A DNA stretch of 64,000 nucleotides from Kribbella sp. VKM Ac-2568 (GCF_004345365.1 NZ_SLVF01000005.1:248001-312000), one strand, 5' to 3'; positions 34,484 through 42,654 are shown, counted from the first letter of the stretch. The notes: generated by a model not told the origin, from the letters alone. A program made the numbers and translations.

Positions 34484-34827
34484 ATGGGCGATGCACCTCA
34501 GACGCCGGGGCTGACTGTCCAGCAGCGCCCGGCAAAGAGGATGGCGGCGCGGCTGGAAGGGATTCTTGCGGTGGACGAGGCTGCAATTGCCTGGTCGTTC
34601 ACAAAGCTGGACGTCACATCGATGTGGCCTGGCCACCGGGATTCTCAGCAGCCGTGCGCGACGGATCGATCGTACTGGTCGACACCTCCGGACAGACGGT
34701 TGCCAAACTGGGCGACACGGTCGTGTTGGGCGGCGGCTACGTTCCACCATCGGCTGCGCACGCAACATCCTGCACAGGCAGCGAGAGGGTATTCGCAGCT
34801 TCTTCGCTACGTCTGCTCCCGGTGTGA
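34484..34827 (+). pseudogene. Frameshifted paralogue of the 33.8-kb gene, inverted
   Basis: From ATG 34484, after a good AGGGGCAGGAG ribosome site, the frame reads GDAPQTPGLTVQQRPAKRMA and on to ILAVDEA. The family sequence then continues in another frame as CNCLVVHKAGRHIDVAWPPG, VRDGSIVLVDTSGQTVAKLG and VVLGGGYVPP, ending SCTGSERVFAAS. A one-base change near 34585 breaks it. The two copies face each other head to head. Confidence 0.7.
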
Positions 34828-34929
34828 CACGCCCGTTAGCTGCCCGTAACGGCACGGCGGAGGACCCCGAATGCCCGTGCTGGCCTCCGAGCGCACATCC
34901 GAGGAGAGGCGTCGGCAGGTCACTGGACC

Positions 34930-35155
34930 GCCTACCGCCCTGGGAGGATTTTGGGAGCGAACCAGGCGCAACAACGGTCTTGAAGCAGGCCCAACTCGCA
35001 ACAACCAGGAAGGCGAAAACGCCTTGTAGGTAAGGGAATGAGCGTCGTCCCGCGTAGGCCATCAATGCGACTCCCACCCATGGCATGGAAGGAGTCAGGG
35101 GTCGATCGGGGCGACGCAGAGGAGTGCCGTCCGTTTGACACGTAAGCGTCAACTC
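34930..35155. repeat. Non-coding block upstream of the 35.2-kb membrane gene
   Basis: This block shares ordered matches with 36508-36735: CTGGGAG...TGGGAGC, CCAGGAAGG, ATGCGACTCCCACCCATGGC against ATGCGACCCCCGCCCATGGC, GGAAG..GTCAGG, and GACGCaGAGGA.TGCC. Each block stands right before a small membrane-protein gene. It ends with the palindrome TTGACACGTAAGCGTCAA (35135-35152). It is probably a duplicated promoter or regulatory segment. Confidence 0.6.
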
Positions 35156-35173
35156 GGCATGCAATGATTTCCC

Positions 35174-35710
35174 GTGCAATGGAGACAGTTCCTCAGGCAG
35201 CCGGCGACGTGGCTCGGAATCGTCGGCACAGTGCTCACTGTCTACGGGGCGATCGCCGTGACGGAGCTGACTCTTCGAGCCCAAACCGGCCAGAGCTTTC
35301 TGAGCGCCGGTGTTCCCGCCGTCGCGGACCGTGTGACCTTCGATGTTGGCCTCGGGAAGGGAGCCCCGTTCCTCAGGGACGTCCAGGTCGAGTTCAAGTC
35401 CGCCGATCAGCAGAGCATCCAAACCGCGCTTTCGTGGATCGATGCGGACACGCCGATCCCGCGCAATGAGGAGCGCCAGAACCCCGACCCAGGAACCCGG
35501 TACGCGCCCCCACTCAGGATCCTCTGCCTTCCAGATGATTCCCACACAGCAATCGCCGAGGCCGACGCGCAGCGACTCGTCGCCAACCGCGACAAGTACC
35601 GAGGATGGGCCGCAGCATGCCTCGGTGTCGGTATCGCCTCGCTGGGTGGCCTGGTGATTGTCCTTGTGCGGCAAGACCGCGCATGGAGACCAGCCCGTCG
35701 ACTCCGATGA
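35174..35710 (+). CDS. Hypothetical membrane protein, TM-soluble domain-TM
   Basis: 178 residues from a GTG without a strong ribosome site. One membrane helix lies at residues ~13-33 (WLGIVGTVLTVYGAIAVTEL) and another near ~145-165 (AAACLGVGIASLGGLVIVLV). The ~110 residues between (VTFDVGLGKGAPFLRDVQVE and following) should lie outside or inside as one domain. No family is recognised. The topology equals that of the gene at 36.8 kb, and both are set between copies of the same non-coding blocks, suggesting one duplicated cassette. Confidence 0.55.
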   Translation: MQWRQFLRQPATWLGIVGTVLTVYGAIAVTELTLRAQTGQSFLSAGVPAVADRVTFDVGLGKGAPFLRDVQVEFKSADQQSIQTALSWIDADTPIPRNEERQNPDPGTRYAPPLRILCLPDDSHTAIAEADAQRLVANRDKYRGWAAACLGVGIASLGGLVIVLVRQDRAWRPARRLR

Positions 35711-35825
35711 GGCCGATGTGCCGCCGCCTGGGCAACCTCTATCGTCCGTAGGACGCACGGCGGCATCCTTCCCGGATGAAGCTTCACCACCGAGGTGCTT
35801 CACTCGCCGGGCCCCGACACCAGCG

Positions 35826-36175
35826 CGACGGTTCGGCATGCCTTGCGGTTCCGGATTCAACGGGCAACGTTAGGAATCCCGCAGTAGCGACGAACGACCA
35901 CAGCGCGAGGAGAGCCCTGGAGATCAAGGGGTTTCGAGCAACGTAGGACAACGCCGAGTGGGTACGCCCGATTATCAGCTGGTTGGAGGTTCGAGGTGCA
36001 GCAGTAAAGTGCAGCAACCGGAGCGACCAGTACCGGCGATGGTGTGCCAGCCACGACTTGAGCCAAGCCCGGGATGGCCGCTCCTGACCATGCCGCCCCG
36101 AGTTCGCAACGAGGGCGCGCGGTTGCAGGAGCGCTTGCAGTTCACCCCTATTCGCCGGTGGTCGAAGGGGTGTCG
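35826..36175. repeat. Non-coding block downstream of the 35.2-kb gene
   Basis: It shares with 37274-37505 the ordered segments CGACGGTTCGGCA, GGATTCAACGGGCA, GTTCGCAAC.AG, GGTTGCA and TTGCAGTTCACCC. The last two also resemble the sequence just after the integrase remnant (31889-31912). It marks the downstream side of a duplicated cassette. Confidence 0.55.
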
Positions 36176-36275
36176 GCCAAGCTGGCTGCGACTCCCACGA
36201 ACGGCCACGGCCGGTCAAGGATCGCGTCAAGTCGAACTTAAGCCTCGCCGCACCATATGGCTCGGGGATGACAGC

Positions 36276-36506
36276 ATGGACGCCATGTTGAGCTCGGGGG
36301 ATTGGCGTGATGGCCCCTGGTACCTCGTAGTGGGCGGCGTCGCGATTGTGGTTGGAGCTCTCATCGCGGTCGCGGGCGACGGTGCAGTAGCCCCCTGGAT
36401 TCGGTGGCTGGCAGGGGCCGGCATCGTGGCAACTCTTGCAGTGCCCCTGATTGTCTTGTGGCGGCTGTATCTGCGAAGCGGACGCGGCAGGCACGGGCGA
36501 CCGTAA
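36276..36506 (+). CDS. Small hypothetical membrane protein
   Basis: 76 residues from ATG 36276, preceded by GGGGA at about 7 nt. Two hydrophobic helices (WYLVVGGVAIVVGALIAVAG and WLAGAGIVATLAVPLIVLWR) are joined by a short acidic turn, and the end is basic (RLYLRSGRGRHGRP). This is the form of a small inner-membrane hairpin protein. No family is recognised. It lies between the two larger membrane genes of the element. Confidence 0.5.
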   Translation: MDAMLSSGDWRDGPWYLVVGGVAIVVGALIAVAGDGAVAPWIRWLAGAGIVATLAVPLIVLWRLYLRSGRGRHGRP

Positions 36507-36507
36507 G

Positions 36508-36735
36508 GTGACCGGCTGGGAGAGAAATGGGAGCCGGGAGCGCGAATCAACGCCCACGAACGGGCTGGAACGCACATCAACCCGATGGGCACGAACCCCT
36601 GTAGCCAGGAAGGATCCGGGTCGAACCGCCACCGGGGATCATGCGACCCCCGCCCATGGCACGGAAGAGGTCAGGCCATCAGGGTGACGCGGAGGACTGC
36701 CCGCGTGCTTCAGACGTAGCCGTAAATCCGTGACG
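36508..36735. repeat. Non-coding block upstream of the 36.8-kb gene
   Basis: Second copy of the block at 34930-35155 (matches listed there). The palindrome has decayed here to CTTCAGACGTAGCCGTAAAT, but the preceding GGAGGACTGCCCGC is kept. Confidence 0.55.
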
Positions 36736-36768
36736 CGGGTCGCCGCAGGATCGGCGACACTTGGTCTC

Positions 36769-37239
36769 ATGAACTGGTCGCTCCGAGTTCCCCGGCGCAG
36801 ATGGATGGTCCCGGTGTTCCTCGGGGTTGCAGCACTCACATTGGCCTGTGCATTCATGATCAACGTCGTAGACGAGTACAGCGATCGATCAGTGCTCAGA
36901 GCCAGAGGCCAACAGATTACGGCCACCGTGACCGAAGTCCTCGAGTACAACAGGTCAAACGAGTCGCTAGAGGTTCGCGTCGCTCTGCCAGATGGCCGGC
37001 TAGTCGATGTCGACTTCGCCGCGAGCAACCAGCTCGGCACCCAGGTGGGGCAGCCCGTCCAGGTCACAATCGACCCAGGTGACTTACTCGCGAGCATGCC
37101 CACGGACCAGCTGAACAACGGACAATCCTTCGCGAGCAACTTAGCTGTAAACAGCGGGCCGTTTGCTCTTTTCGCAATCGGCTGCTTCGTCTTCACCTTC
37201 ATTAGAGCCCGCGAGAGCTCCCGCCACGATGGCACGTAA
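36769..37239 (+). CDS. DUF3592-like membrane protein
   Basis: 156 residues from ATG 36769 (GTG 36730 is possible). A first helix (VPVFLGVAALTLACAFMI) is followed by a beta-rich domain (ITATVTEVLEYNRSNESLEV, RLVDVDFAASNQLGTQVGQP, VQVTIDPGD) and a second helix (GPFALFAIGCFVFTFIRA). Such TM-OB-like domain-TM proteins resemble DUF3592 members. Function is unknown. It is the second gene of the duplicated cassette; its 3' end runs into a GGCACGTAAGTGTCAACC palindrome copy. Confidence 0.6.
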   Translation: MNWSLRVPRRRWMVPVFLGVAALTLACAFMINVVDEYSDRSVLRARGQQITATVTEVLEYNRSNESLEVRVALPDGRLVDVDFAASNQLGTQVGQPVQVTIDPGDLLASMPTDQLNNGQSFASNLAVNSGPFALFAIGCFVFTFIRARESSRHDGT

Positions 37240-37248
37240 GTGTCAACC
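37230..37248. repeat. Palindrome copy 3, at the end of the 36.8-kb gene
   Basis: TGGCACGTAAGTGTCAACC overlaps the stop codon of the gene and matches the GACACGTAAxCGTCAA copies at 33705 and 35135 in its centre and right arm. Confidence 0.45.
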
Positions 37249-37273
37249 ATCGCTCGGTCGACCACCCACCGGT

Positions 37274-37505
37274 ACGACGGTTCGGCACGATCTACAGTTC
37301 GGGATTCAACGGGCAGCATCACGAACCAGCTAGCCACGGTGTGCAGCACCCAGGACAACCAGAGTGGTCGACATGAGCCAGCGGCCAGCCAGCGATTCCA
37401 CTTGGATGACGCCTGCCAACCTCTCCACGCCGGGTTCGCAACTAGTAGGACGTGGTTGCACGGCTGGTTGCAGTTCACCCACGGCCGAAGCCGTTCGAGC
37501 AGGTC
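37274..37505. repeat. Non-coding block downstream of the 36.8-kb gene
   Basis: Second copy of the downstream block (first at 35826-36175). It contains TGCAACCAGCCGTGCAACCA on the minus strand, close to the post-integrase sequence TGCAACCA-n4-TGCAACCAC. Confidence 0.5.
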
Positions 37506-37565
37506 GCCACCCGGTGACTCGACGCTCAATCGGAGACAAGTGAACCCCCATGAACTAAGGGAGTT

Positions 37566-37640
37566 CAAGCTCATACCCTTGCGGGGCTGAGTCCTTTGTA
37601 TCAGCCGCTTCAAACGCCCCAGGTGACCAACACACCAACA
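37566..37640 (+). repeat. Right 75-bp direct repeat (att-like)
   Basis: Aligns to 31757-31831 without gaps. The first 12 and last 15 bases are identical; differences fall in the middle. It lies 175 bp before ung. Confidence 0.6.
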
Positions 37641-37815
37641 ACACAAGGGGCGCTGCGTTGGCACGGCGACGCGGGCGTCCAGGCCATCAATTGCGCGCCC
37701 GGCACCGCCTGTCGCGGTTGCGGGATCCGCGTCGAGGGTTCGTTTGATGGGCTGGAGATCCGGTCACCACCTCCCCGGATGCGGGAGAAGGGGCCGAGGT
37801 GGGAGGCTTGGGCGG

Positions 37816-38493
37816 GTGAGCGTGAAGACGTTGAACGAACTGGTGGCTCCGGACTGGGCCGAGGCGTTGGCTCCGGTCGAGGAGAGAGTGTCGCGGATGG
37901 GCGAGTTCCTGCGCGGCGAGATCGCCGCCGGGCGGCCTTATCTGCCGGCCGGGGAGAACGTGCTCCGGGCGTTCACCCAGCCGCTGAACGAGGTGAAGGT
38001 GCTCATCGTCGGGCAGGACCCGTACCCGACGCCGGGTCACCCGGTCGGGCTGAGTTTCTCGGTCGCGCCGGACGTCCGGCCGATCCCCCGCAGCCTTCAG
38101 AACATCTACCGCGAGCTGATGGCGGATGTCGGCGTACCGGCTCCTTCCAACGGCGACCTGACGCCGTGGGCCGAGCAGGGCGTGCTGATGCTCAACAGGG
38201 TGCTCACCGTGCAGCCGGGCAAGTCGGCCTCGCACCGCGGCAAGGGCTGGGAGGCCGTTACCGAGCAGGCGATCCACGCGCTGGTGAAGCGTGGCGGACC
38301 GCTGGTCGCGATCCTGTGGGGCCGCGACGCGCAGACCCTCAAGCCGATGCTCGGCAGCACGCCGTACATCGAGAGTGCGCACCCGAGCCCGATGTCCGCC
38401 GACCGCGGCTTCTTCGGCTCCCGCCCTTTCAGCCGCGTCAACGAACTCCTGGTGCAGCAGGGCGGCACCCCGATCGACTGGCGCCTCCCCTAG
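37816..38493 (+). CDS. ung: Uracil-DNA glycosylase
   Basis: 225 residues from the GTG with GGAGG at 9 nt, equal to the usual length. The water-activating loop is [19 protein letters not shown]. The Ser-Pro-rich and Leu-insertion loops are [20 protein letters not shown]. It removes uracil from DNA in base-excision repair. Transcribed singly at the right edge of the decayed element. Confidence 0.95.
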   Translation: MSVKTLNELVAPDWAEALAPVEERVSRMGEFLRGEIAAGRPYLPAGENVLRAFTQPLNEVKVLIVGQDPYPTPGHPVGLSFSVAPDVRPIPRSLQNIYRELMADVGVPAPSNGDLTPWAEQGVLMLNRVLTVQPGKSASHRGKGWEAVTEQAIHALVKRGGPLVAILWGRDAQTLKPMLGSTPYIESAHPSPMSADRGFFGSRPFSRVNELLVQQGGTPIDWRLP

Positions 38494-38499
38494 GACGAC

Positions 38500-38723
38500 A
38501 CAGTCCTGGACGTGCCGGTCCAGCTGTGCCCAGAGCTGGCTGTAGCGCCCGCCAGCAGCCAGCAGGTCGGCGTGTGCCCCGGTCCGTCCTTCCGTAGCGG
38601 CAGCGCTGGCCCGCTCCAACTCCCGCGCCCCGCACTACCCGGCTCGGCCGACGCCTCATCCAGTACTGCGACCGCCGGGTCCGCGAGCACCAGTCGAGCC
38701 AGTGCGGTCAGCCCCGTGACGTC
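38500..38723 (-). pseudogene. ABC exporter ATP-binding domain remnant
   Basis: LARLVLADPAVAVLDEASAE is the end of the signature helix and the Walker B strand with its catalytic Glu. After a one-base loss (GGGGCG shortened) the frame resumes as ELERASAAATEGRTG and jumps directly to AHADLLAAGGRYSQLWAQL, the usual C-terminus. The H-loop and D-loop region of about 27 residues is deleted. Everything upstream of Walker B is missing. Confidence 0.75.
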
Positions 38724-38820
38724 CAAATGAAAGCCTTCCCCAGTCGCGTCGGGCCCTCACCGGGCAGACAACTTAGCCCACCCTGAATTCACCGGTCCGG
38801 CCATCGAACCGGACGATCGA

Positions 38821-38875
38821 TTGACACCTGCCCGGCTGCCGCCGTACGGTCTCGCGGTAATAGGAAACTTTCCTA
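38821..38875 (+). promoter_or_regulatory. Promoter and ROK-type operator
   Basis: TTGACA (38821-38826) and TACGGT (38845-38850) are 18 bp apart. The perfect palindrome TAGGAAA-C-TTTCCTA (38861-38875) lies where transcription should begin. This sequence is the usual form of ROK-family operators in actinobacteria, so the repressor encoded 80 bp downstream most likely binds here and controls its own operon. Confidence 0.7.
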
Positions 38876-38956
38876 ACAGTTGGCGGGACAATAGCCGCTG
38901 ACTAGTCAGCAGCGTGGTTCGGAGTTTCGGAGCCGGAGGGAGGGCAGGGTTAGCTC

Positions 38957-40156
38957 ATGGCCAGCACACCCGGTACACCCCGCCTGCTCCGCGCGATGAA
39001 CGACCGCGCCGCACTGGACCTCCTGCTCGCCCAGGGCCCGCTGTCTCGCACCACCCTCGGCAACCTCACCGGCCTGTCCAAGCCGACCGCCTCCCAGCTG
39101 CTCGCGCGGCTGGAGAGCGCCGGACTGGTTCGGGCCAGCGGCACCAGCGCCGGTCGTCCCGGCCCGAACGCGCAGCTCTACGAGATCAACGGCGGCATCG
39201 CCTACGTCGCGGGCCTGGACGTCACGCCGACGCGGATCCGCTCGGCCGTCGCGGACCTGACCGGCAAGGTGGTCGGCACCTCGGAGCTCCCGACGCCCGG
39301 CCGGAGCGCAAAGGGCACGGTGGAGCGCGTGGTGAAGGCGCTTGACGGCGCTCTCGGTGAAGCCGGGCTGACCAAAGACCGCCTGCACCGGGTCTCGATC
39401 GGGACCCCCGGCGGCTTCGACCCGACCACCGGGCGGCTGCGCTACGCCACGCACCTGCCAGGCTGGCACGCGCCGCACCTGCTGGAGGAGCTGGCCGCGG
39501 CGATCGCAGTACCGCTCGAGGTCGAGAACGACGTGAACCTGGCCGCGGTGGCCGAGCAGCGCGTCGGCCACGCGCACGACAGCGCCAACTTCGTGATGCT
39601 GTGGGGCGAGGAGGGCATCGGCGCGGCGATCGTGATCGAGGGCCGGCTGCTCCGCGGCGCCACCGGCGGTGCGGGTGAGGTCGCCTTCCTGCCGCTGCCC
39701 GGCACCCCGCTGGTCCGCAACGTCGGCCGCAACAACGCCGGCGGCTTCCAGGAACTCGCCGGTGGCGAGCCCGTGCTCGCACTCGCCCGCGCCAACGGCC
39801 TCAAAGCCCGTACTCCGGAAGCCGCCGTCGCCGCCGCGCTCCAGACACCCGGCGCGGGTGACGCCGTGCTGACCGAGTTCGCGCATCGCCTCGCGGTCGG
39901 GCTGGCCGCTATCGTCGCGGTCGTCGATCCCGAGCTCATCGTGCTCGCGGGCGGCGTGATCACCGCCGGCGGCGAGCGCCTTCGCGGCCTGGTCCAGGAC
40001 GAGCTCGCCGAGCTCGCCGTACCGCGGCCGCGGCTGCTGATGACCGCCATCCCCACCGACCCGGTGCTGTCCGGGGCACTGCAGTCCGCCCTGAGCGCCA
40101 CGCGTGACGAAGTCTTCGACACTGCCGGTATGCCGACCGGGGGCAGCGCCGACTAG
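38957..40156 (+). CDS. ROK-family transcriptional repressor
   Basis: 399 residues. The N-terminal winged helix (LSRTTLGNLTGLSKPTASQL) is followed by the ROK sugar-kinase-like domain (GLDVTPTRIRSAVADLTGKV, VENDVNLAAVAEQRVG, MLWGEEGIGAAIVI, GATGGAGEVAFLPL). The zinc motif CxCGxxGC of NagC/Mlc is absent: the position reads PLVRNVGRNNAGGFQEL. So it is a zinc-less ROK regulator, and any ATPase activity is doubtful. It heads a likely regulon with the GH4 and kinase genes 89 bp downstream. Confidence 0.9.
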   Translation: MASTPGTPRLLRAMNDRAALDLLLAQGPLSRTTLGNLTGLSKPTASQLLARLESAGLVRASGTSAGRPGPNAQLYEINGGIAYVAGLDVTPTRIRSAVADLTGKVVGTSELPTPGRSAKGTVERVVKALDGALGEAGLTKDRLHRVSIGTPGGFDPTTGRLRYATHLPGWHAPHLLEELAAAIAVPLEVENDVNLAAVAEQRVGHAHDSANFVMLWGEEGIGAAIVIEGRLLRGATGGAGEVAFLPLPGTPLVRNVGRNNAGGFQELAGGEPVLALARANGLKARTPEAAVAAALQTPGAGDAVLTEFAHRLAVGLAAIVAVVDPELIVLAGGVITAGGERLRGLVQDELAELAVPRPRLLMTAIPTDPVLSGALQSALSATRDEVFDTAGMPTGGSAD

Positions 40157-40245
40157 ACCGTGCTGGTGATGGCGCCCCTGATCACCTTGTTCTTCTTCGC
40201 CCAGAAGGCCTTCATCGAAGGCGTCACTCTCACAGGGGTCAAAGG

Positions 40246-41499
40246 ATGAAACTCACAGTCGTAGGCGGCGGATCCACTTACACGCCCGAACTCATCGACG
40301 GCTTCGCCCGGCTGCGCGATTCGCTGCCGGTCTCCGAACTGGTCCTGGTCGATCCGGCTGCGGACCGGCTCGCGCTGGTCGGCGGCCTGGCGCAGCGGAT
40401 CTTCGCGAAACAAGGCCATCCGGGCCGGATCGTCACCACCTCGAACCTGGACGAGGGGATCGACGGCGCGGACGCCGTACTCCTGCAGCTTCGCGTCGGC
40501 GGTCAGGCCGCCCGGAACCAGGACGAGACCTGGCCGCTCGAGTGCGGCTGCGTCGGCCAGGAGACCACCGGCGCCGGCGGCCTGGCGAAGGCGCTGCGCA
40601 CCGTCCCCGTCGTACTGGACATCGCCGAGCGGGTCCGGCGGACCAACCCGGACGCGTGGATCATCGACTTCACCAACCCGGTCGGGATCGTCACCCGCGC
40701 GCTGTTGTCCGAGGGCCACAAGGCGGTCGGGCTGTGCAACGTGGCGATCGGGTTCCAGCGGCATTTCGCCCGGCTGCTGGGGGTTTCACCTGACGAGGTG
40801 GCGCTGGACCACGTCGGGCTGAACCATCTGACCTGGGAGCGGGCCGTCCGCGTCAACGGGGAGAACGTGCTGCCCGAGTTGCTGGCCTCCCATGCGGCCG
40901 AGCTCGCGGACGGCCTGCACCTGCCCCCCGAGTTGCTGCTGCAGCTCGGGGTCGTTCCGTCGTACTACCTGCGTTACTACTACGCGCACGACGCGGTGGT
41001 TCGGGAGCTGCTGGACAAGCCCTCGCGCGCCGCCGAGGTCGCCGCGATCGAGAAGGAACTGCTCGACCTCTACGCTGACCCCGCACTCGACGAGAAGCCT
41101 GCCCTGCTGGAGCGACGCGGCGGCGCCTACTACTCGGAGGCTGCTGTCGCTCTGGCCTCGTCGCTGCTGAACGACACCGGTGACGTCCAGGTGGTCAACA
41201 CCCTCAACAACGGGGCGCTGCCGTTCCTCCCGGACGACGCGGTGATCGAAGTACCGGCGACTGTGGGAGCAACCGGTACGACGCCGCTGCCGATCGCGCC
41301 GCTGGAGCCTTTGTACGCAGGCCTGGTCGCAGGAGTCACGGCGTACGAGAATCTTGCTCTCGAAGCGGCTGTGAAGGGTGGTGCGGACCGAGTGTTCACC
41401 GCGTTGCTGGCGCACCCCCTGATCGGGCAGATCGAGTACGCGAACGCCCTCACCGAGAAGTTGCTCGCGCACAACCGCGAGTACCTTCCGTGGGCGTGA
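40246..41499 (+). CDS. 6-phospho-beta-glucosidase-like glycosidase (GH4)
   Basis: 417 residues. The NAD loop is LTVVGGGSTYTPELIDGFAR. GH4 marks are LRVGGQAARNQDE, IIDFTNPVGIVT, VGLCNVAIG (metal Cys) and HVGLNHLTW (metal His). GH4 enzymes use NAD+, a divalent metal and an oxidation-elimination mechanism, usually on 6-phosphorylated glucosides. AGGGG lies 7 nt before the ATG. No PTS gene is adjacent; a BadF-type kinase gene overlaps by 10 bp and could supply the phosphate instead. Confidence 0.9.
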   Translation: MKLTVVGGGSTYTPELIDGFARLRDSLPVSELVLVDPAADRLALVGGLAQRIFAKQGHPGRIVTTSNLDEGIDGADAVLLQLRVGGQAARNQDETWPLECGCVGQETTGAGGLAKALRTVPVVLDIAERVRRTNPDAWIIDFTNPVGIVTRALLSEGHKAVGLCNVAIGFQRHFARLLGVSPDEVALDHVGLNHLTWERAVRVNGENVLPELLASHAAELADGLHLPPELLLQLGVVPSYYLRYYYAHDAVVRELLDKPSRAAEVAAIEKELLDLYADPALDEKPALLERRGGAYYSEAAVALASSLLNDTGDVQVVNTLNNGALPFLPDDAVIEVPATVGATGTTPLPIAPLEPLYAGLVAGVTAYENLALEAAVKGGADRVFTALLAHPLIGQIEYANALTEKLLAHNREYLPWA

Positions 41500-42527
41500 C
41501 GATGGCCGTCTCCGACGACGTGGTCCTCCCCCTGGTGCCGGGCGGCGTACTCGCCTTCGACGCCGGGAACAGCAAGACCGACGTCGCCCTGGTCGCCGCC
41601 GACGGCACAGTCCTCGGTACTGCGCGAGGCGGTGGCTTCGAGCCGCACATCGTCGGGCCGTTCGCGGCGGTGGAAGGCCTGGCTCCGCTGGTGGCCGCCG
41701 CGGCGCTCGAGGCCGGGCTCGTGATCGGCGAGGTACCGCTGGTGCAGCAGCTCTCCGCGTGCCTGGCGAACGCGGACCTCCCGATCGAGGAGGAACGGCT
41801 GGCCGAGGCGTTCGAGTCCTTCGGTTGGGCGACCTCGGTGTACGTCACGAACGACACCTTCGCCCTGCTGCGCGCGGGGGTGGACCAGCCGCGGGGCGTC
41901 GCGGTCGTCTGCGGCGCCGGCATCAACTGCGCCGGCCTGCTGCCGGACGGCCGTACCGCTCGCTTTGCCGCACTCGGCAAGATCTCCGGGGATTGGGGCG
42001 GTGGGCTGGAACTCGCCGACGAGGCGTTCTGGGCGGCCGCCCGCGCCGACGACGGGCGTGGTCCCGAAACCGCCTTGTCCACGGCGCTTCTGGCACACTA
42101 CGGGGTCGATTCGGTGGCGTCGCTGATCGAGGCTCTCCACCTCGGTGACATCTCGGCCGCCCGTCGCCTGGAGGCAGCGCCGCTGCTCTTCCAGGTCGCC
42201 GCGGCCGGTGACGCTGTAGCGGCCGACCTCGTACTCCGCCAGGCCGAGGAGATCGTCTTGATGGCGGTGGTCGCCATGCGCCGCCTCGACCTGCTCGACG
42301 AACCCACTGACGTGGTGCTCGGCGGCGGGGTCCTCACCGCCGGCCACCCCCTCCTGATGGAGACCGTCGTCCGGTTGCTGACCGAGTCCGCCCCGAAGGC
42401 GATCCCCCGGGTCATCGACGTACCGCATGTGGTCGGTGCCGCCCTCCTCGGCCTGGACCACACCGGCGCCGCGCCTACCGCCCACCAAACCCTCCGCTCC
42501 ACCTACCACCCGCCCCCAGCCGCCTAA
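41490..42527 (+). CDS. BadF/BadG/BcrA/BcrD-family kinase (N-acetylglucosamine kinase-like)
   Basis: 345 residues. ASKHA-fold marks are VLAFDAGNSKTDVALVAADG (phosphate 1), VYVTNDTFALLRAG, GVAVVCGAGINCAG, ISGDWGGGLELADEAFW and VVLGGGVLTAG (adenosine). Family members phosphorylate amino sugars or glucosides at C6. It overlaps the GH4 gene by 10 bp at its GTG (ATG 41502 is an alternative). It probably makes the 6-phospho sugar that GH4 needs, or handles the product. Confidence 0.8.
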   Translation: MGVTMAVSDDVVLPLVPGGVLAFDAGNSKTDVALVAADGTVLGTARGGGFEPHIVGPFAAVEGLAPLVAAAALEAGLVIGEVPLVQQLSACLANADLPIEEERLAEAFESFGWATSVYVTNDTFALLRAGVDQPRGVAVVCGAGINCAGLLPDGRTARFAALGKISGDWGGGLELADEAFWAAARADDGRGPETALSTALLAHYGVDSVASLIEALHLGDISAARRLEAAPLLFQVAAAGDAVAADLVLRQAEEIVLMAVVAMRRLDLLDEPTDVVLGGGVLTAGHPLLMETVVRLLTESAPKAIPRVIDVPHVVGAALLGLDHTGAAPTAHQTLRSTYHPPPAA

Positions 42528-42616
42528 CCACCGCCCGATCCGCCGGTCGCCCAGCGGACGACCTGCTGTTCGCGCTTCGGCCGGCAGGTGCGTTTCCCGG
42601 CAGCTGTTCTCAGGGG

Positions 42617-42654
42617 TTGAGTGTCGCTTGACCTGGGGTGTAATCATGATTACA
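42617..42654 (+). promoter_or_regulatory. Promoter of a leaderless gene with an overlapping palindrome
   Basis: TTGAGT (42617-42622) and TAATCA (42641-42646) are 18 bp apart, and the ATG at 42654 falls where transcription should start; no ribosome site precedes it. A perfect 16-bp palindrome, TGTAATCATGATTACA (42639-42654), covers the -10 and ends on the A of the start codon. It looks like an autoregulatory operator. Confidence 0.6.

Larger units (their letters stand above)
31757..37640. mobile_element. Decayed integrative element bounded by 75-bp direct repeats
   Basis: The interval is bounded by two same-orientation 75-bp copies (31757-31831 and 37566-37640) that align without gaps at 60 of 75 positions. 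A tyrosine-integrase remnant lies 93 bp inside the left copy and reads toward it, as integrases usually do beside their att site. Inside are small genes without chromosomal neighbours' style, duplicated non-coding blocks, frameshifted copies and visibly lower G+C. Housekeeping genes resume on both sides (DUF1990 and ung). The divergence of the repeats implies an old, immobile insertion. Confidence 0.6.

Noticed and set aside
33800..35860. 686-codon open frame as a single protein
   Set aside because: Only the C-terminal 151 residues match the paralogue pattern; the rest runs antisense through the frameshifted copy and the 35.2-kb gene.
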